Source: an uncultured Rhodanobacteraceae bacterium (GTDB taxonomy: Bacteria > Pseudomonadota > Gammaproteobacteria > Xanthomonadales > SZUA-5). Taken from it: DNA of 27,194 nt. Positions 18,101 to 24,208 of the stretch are shown here, piece after piece. The notes under the pieces were generated by a model. It ran no database searches. It saw only the letters and a program-made list of their open reading frames with translations, and was not told the origin of the DNA. The stretch lies in contig CALEZI010000155.1 of assembly GCA_937928755.1 (NCBI GenBank), forward strand, positions 1 through 27,194, given 5' to 3'. Each line of letters begins with the position of its first letter. Within the stretch, counting starts at the first letter, position 1. The translations under genes and the position numbers were made by a program.

Positions 18101-18249
18101 GCCTGGGCGAGGGTGTCGAAGTTCTGCGTATTCGCCGCATCCAGGGCGTTTACCGACACACACTGTGCCTGCACAGATGTTGACCAGAGCGCGCTGGCGC
18201 CCAGAAGTGACAGCGCCGCAAGTGCGACAACCGAACGCATTTGAATCAT
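15127..18249 (-). CDS. Surface protein with DUF11-type repeats and an IPTL-CTERM anchor
   Basis: This is a 1040-residue exported protein. The ATG (18247-18249) has GGGG 6 nt upstream; a second ATG three codons later is possible. The signal peptide is MIQMRSVVALAALSLLGASALWSTSVQAQ. Residues ~30-250 form a secreted domain often seen ahead of such repeats (FDTLAQAG, GTGSSNAGALYSFG, GNDHALAIDDFSF). Six repeats of ~125 residues follow, at about 253-1005, of the conserved-repeat (DUF11) type, with signatures such as DSPDPVIAGTNLTY, NAGPSDAQGANI and CTWAGAT. The C-terminus is a canonical IPTL-CTERM tail: EIPTLSGYGLILLGLMFGL, then IGFVAV and RRQV. The usual role is display at the cell surface. Codons repeat closely between units 2-5, with a period of exactly 375 bp in part of the gene, suggesting recent unit duplication or gene conversion. 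Confidence 0.93.
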   Translation of the reverse strand: MIQMRSVVALAALSLLGASALWSTSVQAQCVSVNALDAANTQNFDTLAQAGTNIAWTNNATIPGWHSTRATYNAGTGSSNAGALYSFGVAGAGVVGDRALGGIASNGTGVFYWAACFVNNTGSPLQSVDLAFVGEQWRDGGAATPVAQALDVEYQFAAAGTITGANTPTTGWTLIPALQFNSPTFANTGAGALLDGNAAANRQARSTNLPVAVPVGAEFWIRWIDANNSGNDHALAIDDFSFTARGAAAVGDADLSIVMADSPDPVTAGTNISYLITMTNTGPDAAQNARFSVPLPAGTTLVSTAPSAGGVCTAVSPIVCTWAGATANAAVRTATIVVAVAANVAEGSFLDSSATAASDTPDPDPADNLSTVSTSVVTSANLAITVTDTPDPVIAGNQLTYAVTVSNAGPSDAQGVSFSLPLATGTSFASVAASAGSICNAASPVTCTWAGATAPGVNRTATIVVNVAANVADGTQLLVAGTATSTTNDPALGNNTGEANTTVNANANLAITLSDSPDPVIAGTNLTYVATLTNAGPSDAQGANITLPLPAGTSFVSAAASVGGSCSGANPVVCTWAGATTTATTRTATIVVLVSAAQLANLSATATAASATTDPTPGNNTATQTTTVNTSADLAITLVDSPDPVIAGTNLTYTATLSNAGPSDAQGANIVLPLAAGTSLVSATPSAGGACSGTTTVTCTWSGATAPGLNRTATIIVLVSSGQTANLSATATAASTTNDPNPGNNSATANTVVEVQADLSVTLTDAPDPVIAGTNLTYTAVITNIGPSDATGVVLTLPTPSNTSFVSGSVTGGGTCGGSPVVCTVTGSMLPATSRTVSIVMLVAASAPEGSTISATATVTATSPDPNLANNTASTTTSVITRADLLLGFSSSVAQTLINVPVTFTATSLNQGPSDAQGVSVTITLTPDFRYSSFVATGATCTTPQVGTTGAIVCTWAGATAPGVTRTLTVVAFSNVEGRTAVNASTTSNTVDPVTSNNSGSLTVQVGYLIEEIPTLSGYGLILLGLMFGLIGFVAVRRQV

Positions 18250-18408
18250 GATCGACCCCGGAATTTGCAGAAGGCTACGCCGGCCTGAGCCAGACCGACG
18301 AAAGATAGCGCGACTTGTGCGTGTTTAGCTGCCTTGTCGGGCGATGAATTGGCCGAAATCAGCGCTTTGGGCGCGCTTTGCACGTCTTGCGCGCCAGATT
18401 TCCTCGAA

Positions 18409-19404
18409 TCAGCCGGTCTTGCGGCGTCCCCGGGTTGGCATTGCCTTCTTGTCCTCGCGGGTTCCCGCCGTCGGCTTGCGGCTGCTGGATTGCGCCTTTG
18501 CCTTCGCCACGCGCGGTTTGCTCGCGGCTTTGGCGCTGACCGCCGGACGCTTTCCGGGCTGCGCCTTGACCATGGCTTTTGCCTTGGGCCGCGCCTTGAT
18601 GGTCGGCTTTGCCTCGACGCTGATTTCCGCGTCTTCCAATCCCGGCACCTGCTCATGCGCTCCCGGCACGAAGCGCTTCAGATCGTGCAGGCTGGGCAGG
18701 CTCGGCAACAGGCTGGTGACCCGCCCGACCCACGAGCGGGCGGACTCCTGCACCTGATCGATCGCCGTGCGCGCGGCACTGGTCGCCCACTCGACCAGCG
18801 TCGACTCGTCGATGTTGGTGACCTGGCGCATCAGCTTTGGCCATTCTTCGAGGTCGGCGTCGCGGAACTTGGCCACTGCCTGCGCGCGCATGCCGATCGC
18901 GTAGGTCAACGCGATGTTCTTGGTCGCCACCGTGGCGATCTTGGCGATCGGCAGTGCGCGCTTGAGCACGAAACCGCCGATCACGGCGCCGGCATAACGC
19001 TTCAGCAACTTGGCGACGATGCTCGAAGCGTGCGTCGCGCCAACATTGGTCGCGGCGATGGCGAGGATGGCGAAACGCTCGCCGGCATCGCCGAGTTCGA
19101 CCTCGTACAGCGCAAAGGTCTCGATCACCAGTTCCGATTGCAGCGCCGTGACCGTGCCGATGTCGATCACCGGACCCAGGAACACGCCGGCGACCTTGCC
19201 GGCGCCCGGCACCAGTTCGACCACCGACGCCAAAGCGCCGATGGCGCCGGCCTGCAGGCACTTGCTCTGCACCAGTAGTCGGTGCAACTCCTCGTTGCTG
19301 GCATCCGGCAGGCGCTTGCGCAGCGCCACCACGCGCGCGCCCGCCGCCTTGCGATCGGCCTTGCGCAATGCCTTCCAAAGTTCCTGAGCGGCGGCGGGCA
19401 GCAT
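18409..19404 (-). CDS. EcsC/DUF697-like protein with a lysine/alanine-rich basic tail
   Basis: This is a 331-residue protein. The ATG at 19404 is chosen because GGAG lies exactly 6 nt upstream; longer in-frame starts (e.g. 19434) lack this. Residues ~40-190 are rich in small and hydrophobic residues with charged helices (GAIGALASVVELVPGAGKVA, LPIAKIATVATKNIALTYAI). They resemble the EcsC/DUF697 type of membrane-associated protein; the assignment is by pattern and uncertain. Residues ~235-331 change abruptly to a low-complexity tail of Lys, Ala, Pro, Arg and Ser (KPTIKARPKAKAMVK, KPRVAKAKAQSSSRKP) ending RGRRKTG, similar in composition to histone H1 or AlgP tails and likely to bind nucleic acid or other polyanions. 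No partner genes indicate a function. Confidence 0.75.
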   Translation of the reverse strand: MLPAAAQELWKALRKADRKAAGARVVALRKRLPDASNEELHRLLVQSKCLQAGAIGALASVVELVPGAGKVAGVFLGPVIDIGTVTALQSELVIETFALYEVELGDAGERFAILAIAATNVGATHASSIVAKLLKRYAGAVIGGFVLKRALPIAKIATVATKNIALTYAIGMRAQAVAKFRDADLEEWPKLMRQVTNIDESTLVEWATSAARTAIDQVQESARSWVGRVTSLLPSLPSLHDLKRFVPGAHEQVPGLEDAEISVEAKPTIKARPKAKAMVKAQPGKRPAVSAKAASKPRVAKAKAQSSSRKPTAGTREDKKAMPTRGRRKTG

Positions 19405-19410
19405 CGGCGT

Positions 19411-19414
19411 CTCC
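19411..19414 (-). promoter_or_regulatory. Shine-Dalgarno deciding the start at 19404
   Basis: GGAG on the minus strand lies 6 nt from the ATG at 19402-19404. It supports this start over two upstream in-frame ATGs. Confidence 0.6.
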
Positions 19415-19480
19415 ACGGCGGGGAATGCACGCATCCTAACGCGTTCCGGCCGAGCCGGTTCACCGAACCTGCAGGGCCCA

Positions 19481-19763
19481 TTCACGCGGAGACGCGGAGA
19501 GCAGCAAAGCGTTCATGGGACGCTCGGCGGCGATCCAAAGACCCTCCTGAATAGCGTAGAACCTCAATCATCCAGACTCGTCATTGCGAGGAGCGTAGCG
19601 ACGAAGCAATCCAGCGATTCTGCTGGGTTCTGGTCAGGGTGCAAGTCACTGGATTGCTTCGGTCGCCTTTGGCTCCCTCGCAATGACCTGGGCTCGTCCT
19701 GGCCTGGCTGAGGTTCGACGCAAGTCAGGAAAACCCTCGCTGCTCGCCTCGCCTCCGCGTGAG
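19481..19763. repeat. Outer inverted repeat enclosing another repeat
   Basis: The left arm (19481-19509) reads TTCACGCGGAGACGCGGAGA then GCAGCAAAG. The right arm (about 19736-19763) is its imperfect reverse complement (CTCGCTGCTC..CGCCTCCGCGTGAG). The arms flank the separate inverted repeat 19580-19687. The whole gene-free stretch 19405-19867 lies between divergent genes and appears otherwise empty apart from the ribosome-binding site at its right end. Confidence 0.6.
19580..19687. repeat. GTCATTGCGAG-type inverted repeat
   Basis: The left arm starts GTCATTGCGAGGAGC (19580) and runs through GAAGCAATCCAG. The right arm runs from CTGGATTGCTTCG to CTCGCAATGAC, ending at 19687. Arms of about 35-40 bp are nearly complementary around a ~35 bp centre. 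Very similar 'GTCATTGCGAGGAGCGAAGCGACGAAGCAATC' elements (described here in pieces of known motifs) are widespread in unrelated bacteria, to my knowledge, as non-autonomous inverted repeats. Confidence 0.8.
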
Positions 19764-19867
19764 ATCGCTGTTGCCGCGTCGCGGTGTTTCACAGACGCGG
19801 CGATACACCACCCGGTTCCCGCGTTATCGTTCCGGCCCTCGATTCACGTGCAGTCCCGGGAGGACCC

Positions 19868-22840
19868 ATGCGCCACGCCCTGACCGTCGCCATCGCCATC
19901 GCGCTGGCTGCCCCTGCGGTGGCCAAGACCACGCGCACGGATGCCGAAACCCGCTGGCAGGCCTGGGAGCAGCATCAGCAACTGGATCGATCCAGCCTGT
20001 TTGGCGGCCTCAAGTGGCGCTCGATCGGGCCGACCGTGCAGGGCGGGCGCATCGTCGATGTCGAGGTGCATCCGAGCCAGCCGTACACCTTCTACGTGGC
20101 TTACGCCTCCGGCGGCGTGTGGAAGACCAGCAACAACGGCGTCACTTTCACGCCATTGTCGGATGAGCTGGCGAGCATGATTTCCGGCGACATCGCGATC
20201 GATCCGCAGGCGCCGGACACTTTGTGGATCGGCACTGGCGAGCCGAACTCCTCGCGCTCGTCGTACTCGGGCCTCGGCATGTTCGTCAGCCGTGACGGCG
20301 GCAAGACCTTCGAACATGCCGGGCTCACCGATGCCGACCGCATCGCCCGCGTGGTGGTCGATCCCAAGGACAGCCAGCGCGTGTTCGTCGCCGTGCAGGG
20401 GCCGCTGTACACGCCCGGCGGCAAGCGCGGCATCTTTCGCACCCGCGATGGTGGACAGAGCTGGCAGCAGGTACTCGCCGGGGACGGCGAATGGACCGGC
20501 GCCATCGATGTGATCTTCGACCCGCGCGATTCGAAGGTCGTGTATGCGGCGATGTGGGAGCGTTCGCGACGGCCGTGGAATTTCGTCGAAGGCGGCCGCG
20601 GTTCGGGTGTGTACAAGAGCACTGACGGCGGCGACAACTGGACGCGGCTGGCGGGCTTTCCCAAGGGCGAACACATCGGGCGCATCGGGCTGGCCATTTC
20701 GCCGGCGAATCCGGACCGCATCTACGCCAGCATCGACAACCAGGAGCCGCTGCCGGAGAACCTCGTCGACCTCGGCGATCGCCCGCTGTCGCCGGCGCGC
20801 CTGAAGCGCATGGACAAGGACGAGTTCCTGCGCCAGGACCCGGACGAGATCGAGATGCTGGTGCGCCGCTCGGACTTCGAACCGAGCATGGACGCCGGGA
20901 AACTGGTCGCGATGATCAAGTCCGGCGAGTTGAGCATGGACCAGTTGCGCGCCGAACTGACCGACGGCAACGCGGCACTGTTCAACACCGAGATCCGCGG
21001 CCTCGACGTGTGGCGCTCGGACGATGCCGGCGCCAGTTGGGCGCGCGCCAATATCGAGCCGATCCGCGACGTCACCTACACCTACGGTTATTACTTCGGC
21101 GAGATCCGCGTCGCCCCGGACAACGCCGATCGCGTCTACGTGCTCGGCGTGCCGACCGCGATCAGCGAGGACGCCGGCGCCACCTGGAGCGGTCGCATCA
21201 ACGACGCCCAGGTGCATGTCGACCACCACGCCTTCGAGTTCGACCCGCAGAACCCGCAGCGCTTGTTCAACGGCAACGACGGCGGACTCGACGTCAGCTA
21301 CGACGGTGGCGAGAGCTGGGTGCGGCTGGATGCGCAAGCCGTCGGCCAGAGCTATACGCTCGGCGTCGACATGGCCGAACCGTACAACGTCTATACCGGC
21401 ATGCAGGACAACGGTACTTGGAAGGGTTCGAGCCAGTCCGATCCCAGTGCGCCCGGCGGTTTCTGGGGCGGCGGCGACGGCTGGAGCTTCCTCAACGGCG
21501 GCGACGGCATGCAGATCCAGGTCGATCCGCGCGACCCGTCGGTGGTCTACACCGGTTATCAGTTCGGCTGGTACCGGCGCGGCGGCAAGGACGGTGGCGA
21601 AGTGCGCCCGCGCGCGGCCTTGGCCGAGCCCTCGCTGCGCTTCAACTGGAACACGCCGATCCTGCTCAGCGAGCACAATCCCGACATTCTCTACATGGGC
21701 GCCAACAAGCTGTTCCGGTCGCTGGACCAGGGCCGCACCTGGCGCGCGATCTCGGGCGACCTGACGCGCAATCCCAATCGCGGCGACGTGCCGTTCGCGA
21801 CGATCACCACGGTCGCCGAATCCTCGAAGGACTTCGGCCTGATCGCCGCCGGCACCGACGACGGGCTGCTCTGGCTCACCGAGGACGGCGGTCAGGAGTG
21901 GCGCGAGATCAACAAGGGCTTGCCCAGGGACCGCTGGGTCAGTCGCGTGGTCACCTCGACGCACAACCGCGGTCGGCTCTACGCGAGCTTCACCGGTTAC
22001 CGCGAAGACGACATGACGGCCTATGTCTACGTCAGCGAGGACCTCGGCAAGAACTGGCGCTCGATCGCAGCCAACCTGCCGGCCGAGCCGGTCAATGTGG
22101 TCAAGGAAGATCCGGTGAACGCCGACGTGCTGTACGTCGGCAGCAATCGCGGCGTGTATGTCTCGCTCGACCGCGGCGGCAGCTGGCAGGCACTGCCTGG
22201 CGGGTTGCCGAATGTCCCGGTGCACGATCTGGTGGTGCATCCACGCGAGCGCGAACTGGTCGCCGGCACCCACGGTCGCAGCGTCTGGATCGTCGACGTG
22301 CTGCCGATCCAGGAGCTGACCGCGGATGTGCGTGCCAAGCCGGCGCATCTGTTCCATGTGGCCGATGTCGACGCCGACCGCGGTTGGCGCAGCGCGCGCG
22401 ACCGCTGGTTCGACCACAATGAAGTCAAGCCTAAATCGGTGATCCATTACTGGGCCGCCAACGCGGGCAGCGGCAAACTGACGATCAAGGACGCCGACGG
22501 CAACGCGGTGCGCGTGCTCGACATCACCGCAACCAGGGGCATCAACCGGGTCGACTACGACCTGCTGGTCGATGCCGACCTCGGTATCGCCGCAGAAGCC
22601 GCGCGCGTCGCCAAGGCAGCGGCCAAGGCGGACAAACCCGTCGCCGATGCCGACGGGCAACTCGGCAAGACGCCGCTCGCCGAGTCCAGGCGCCTCGGCC
22701 ACGTGCTCTACATCACGCCTGGCGAGTACACGCTGGCACTCGACTTGTCCGGCGCGAGCGCCGAAACCAGCTTCAGCGTCAAGCCGCCGAAGGCCTTCGA
22801 GGCGCGGGTGAAGCCGAAGTTCAAGCTGCGCGGAAAGTGA
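19868..22840 (+). CDS. Exported Asp-box (VPS10/sortilin-like) beta-propeller protein
   Basis: This is a 990-residue protein. The ATG at 19868 follows GGGAGGA (SD, ~4 nt spacing) and gives a signal peptide (MRHALTVAIAIALAAPAVA). Residues ~45-800 form a propeller with at least ten Asp-box turns, including SRDGGKTF, TRDGGQSW, STDGGDNW, SDDAGASW, SEDAGATW, SYDGGESW, SLDQGRTW, TEDGGQEW, SEDLGKNW and SLDRGGSW. A charged, probably helical insertion lies at ~305-370. The opening motif LKWRSIGPTVQGGRI and the HGRSVWIVD end of the propeller are typical of a large bacterial family often annotated as glycosyl hydrolase or BNR-repeat protein, with no proven reaction. The C-terminal ~170 residues contain beta strands and an Ala/Lys/Asp-rich linker (~905-925). 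It has no lipobox, unlike the propeller at 11118, and shares little with it beyond the repeat type. Confidence 0.9.
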   Translation: MRHALTVAIAIALAAPAVAKTTRTDAETRWQAWEQHQQLDRSSLFGGLKWRSIGPTVQGGRIVDVEVHPSQPYTFYVAYASGGVWKTSNNGVTFTPLSDELASMISGDIAIDPQAPDTLWIGTGEPNSSRSSYSGLGMFVSRDGGKTFEHAGLTDADRIARVVVDPKDSQRVFVAVQGPLYTPGGKRGIFRTRDGGQSWQQVLAGDGEWTGAIDVIFDPRDSKVVYAAMWERSRRPWNFVEGGRGSGVYKSTDGGDNWTRLAGFPKGEHIGRIGLAISPANPDRIYASIDNQEPLPENLVDLGDRPLSPARLKRMDKDEFLRQDPDEIEMLVRRSDFEPSMDAGKLVAMIKSGELSMDQLRAELTDGNAALFNTEIRGLDVWRSDDAGASWARANIEPIRDVTYTYGYYFGEIRVAPDNADRVYVLGVPTAISEDAGATWSGRINDAQVHVDHHAFEFDPQNPQRLFNGNDGGLDVSYDGGESWVRLDAQAVGQSYTLGVDMAEPYNVYTGMQDNGTWKGSSQSDPSAPGGFWGGGDGWSFLNGGDGMQIQVDPRDPSVVYTGYQFGWYRRGGKDGGEVRPRAALAEPSLRFNWNTPILLSEHNPDILYMGANKLFRSLDQGRTWRAISGDLTRNPNRGDVPFATITTVAESSKDFGLIAAGTDDGLLWLTEDGGQEWREINKGLPRDRWVSRVVTSTHNRGRLYASFTGYREDDMTAYVYVSEDLGKNWRSIAANLPAEPVNVVKEDPVNADVLYVGSNRGVYVSLDRGGSWQALPGGLPNVPVHDLVVHPRERELVAGTHGRSVWIVDVLPIQELTADVRAKPAHLFHVADVDADRGWRSARDRWFDHNEVKPKSVIHYWAANAGSGKLTIKDADGNAVRVLDITATRGINRVDYDLLVDADLGIAAEAARVAKAAAKADKPVADADGQLGKTPLAESRRLGHVLYITPGEYTLALDLSGASAETSFSVKPPKAFEARVKPKFKLRGK

Positions 22841-22881
22841 CGGGTTTCCCGCTCACGAAGGATCACGGGCTTGCATGGAGT

Positions 22882-23862
22882 TCAGCGGCCGGCTGGCGCA
22901 TCGGGTGACGCAAACCAGCCGGGCTCGACAAACGCCGGTTTCTCAAGCCCCGCCAGCGTACGCCGCAGTGCCGCCAGATCCAGTTGCGGCGCCAGTCCGT
23001 GCAGCAACTCCAGCGTGTAGTCGCGCGGCACGCGGTTGGCCGGCAGCAACGCGTAGGTGGTGCATGCTGCGACCGAGGGCTCCAGCGGAATCGCACTGAC
23101 GTTGGTGGGCAGCTCGCGCGTGGCGAGGTCAGCGACGATGCCGATGCCGATGCCCTGTTCGACATAGGTGCGGATCAATTCTGCGTCGCTGGCCGTAACT
23201 GCATACTCGGGCGTCAGGCCCTGGTCGGCAAAGGCCTCCGCCAATGAAGAACCCGGCCGCAGCGTCGACGGATAGACCAGCAACGGAAACGCCGCGAGAT
23301 CGGCCAGGCGCAACACCTTGCGGTCGGCCAGCGCATGCCCGAGCGGCACCAGCGCCACCCGGCGCCAGCGGAACAACGGCACGGCCAGGCCGGTTTCGGG
23401 TGGCAGCCCGGCGCTGCTCGAGAGCGCTACGTCGACGTCACCGCTGCCGAGCGCTTCGACGATGCGCGCCGGGTCGGTGGTTTCGATGGCCAGATGCACG
23501 CGCGGGTAGCGTCGGCGCAGTTCGCCGAGCGCTTCCGGCAACACGAAACGCGCCAGCGTGTGGGTACACACCAGGCGCAACTGACCGACGGTTTCGGCAC
23601 GCGTGTTGGCGGCAAAAGCGCGGATGCTGCGCGCCTGGTCGACGATCTGGCGCGCGCGCGCCGCCACTTCGGCGCCGAGTTCAGTCAGCCCGGTCAGGCG
23701 TTTCCCGTTACGCAGGAACAGCGGAAATCCGAGTTCGTCCTCGAGCGCCTTGAGTTGCTTCGACAAGCCCGGCTGCGTCGCGTGCACGCGCTCGGCGGCG
23801 ACCGTCAGGTTGAGGCCGGCATCGACGATGGCGATCAGGTGGCGCAGTTGGATCAGGGTCAT
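22882..23862 (-). CDS. LysR-type transcriptional regulator, CysB-like
   Basis: This is a 326-residue DNA-binding regulator. The start is the ATG at 23860-23862 (MTLIQLRHLIAIVDAGLNLT), although no strong SD is seen. The winged-helix region (1-60) reads AAERVHATQPGLSKQLKALEDELGFPLFLRNGKRL and matches CysB/Cbl more closely than generic LysR proteins. The effector domain has the CysB-like strand CTHTLARFVLP with Thr100 and Thr102 at the same numbering as CysB, but Leu103 replaces the Gln of the CysB ligand site as I recall it. It also has SDAELIRTYVEQGIGIGIVAD, a CysB-like motif. CysB controls sulfur assimilation using N-acetylserine; the Leu103 change leaves the ligand here open. Its 3' end is only 41 bp from the stop of the convergent propeller gene. 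Confidence 0.9.
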   Translation of the reverse strand: MTLIQLRHLIAIVDAGLNLTVAAERVHATQPGLSKQLKALEDELGFPLFLRNGKRLTGLTELGAEVAARARQIVDQARSIRAFAANTRAETVGQLRLVCTHTLARFVLPEALGELRRRYPRVHLAIETTDPARIVEALGSGDVDVALSSSAGLPPETGLAVPLFRWRRVALVPLGHALADRKVLRLADLAAFPLLVYPSTLRPGSSLAEAFADQGLTPEYAVTASDAELIRTYVEQGIGIGIVADLATRELPTNVSAIPLEPSVAACTTYALLPANRVPRDYTLELLHGLAPQLDLAALRRTLAGLEKPAFVEPGWFASPDAPAGR

Positions 23863-23953
23863 CGGGGCGGCATTGTTTTGCAGACGTATAGACGTCCGGA
23901 CGGCCGAAGTGTAAGGGGCGATTGCAGGAGTGGGCAAGCAGGTCGGTTCTCGC

Positions 23954-24198
23954 GGGTCCAGACTCTGCTCCTGTGGGTCCAGACTTTGCTCTTGTGGGTC
24001 CAGACTTTGCTCTTGTGGGTCCAGACTTGTCTGGACGCTCTTGATCTTGTTGTCGGTGAGTAGGGAAGAGCGTCCAGACAAGTCTGGACCCACAAGAGCA
24101 GGGTCAAGGGCGTCCAGACAAGTCTGGACCCATCAAGGGCGTCCAGACAAGTCTGGACCCACAAGAGCAAGCTCAAGAGCGTCCAGACCGGTGCAGAC
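23954..24198. repeat. REP array: 21-bp half-palindrome tandem repeat facing inverted full palindromes
   Basis: GGGTCCAGAC-containing units begin at 23954, 23975, 23996 and 24017, exactly 21 bp apart. The first three carry only the head, left arm and loop, followed by TGCTCYT. The fourth (24015-24036) is a full element: GTGG head, GTCCAGAC, TT, GTCTGGAC. Three full elements in the opposite orientation follow at 24072-24093, 24112-24133 and 24141-24162, and a decayed one at 24181-24198. Linkers between the inverted elements include AAGAGC, the complement of the linker on the left. The array fills the gap between aceK and the CysB-like gene (23863-24208), which holds nothing else I can support. 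Confidence 0.9.
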
Positions 24199-24208
24199 TC
24201 ACCTGGCC

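Noticed and set aside
16456..18183. Plus-strand open frame opposite the DUF11 protein
   Set aside because: It reflects the repeated structure of the opposite gene and has no start signal or known motif.
19844..22702. Long minus-strand open frame opposite the second propeller
   Set aside because: Shadow of the GC-rich coding strand; no domain signal or ribosome-binding site.
23954..24017. CRISPR or minisatellite-coded peptide at the 21-bp repeat
   Set aside because: There are no unique spacers; the units are half REP palindromes. The minus-strand frame (SLDPQEQ repeats) fused to the regulator is an accident of a 21-bp period, and the LysR family start is at 23862.
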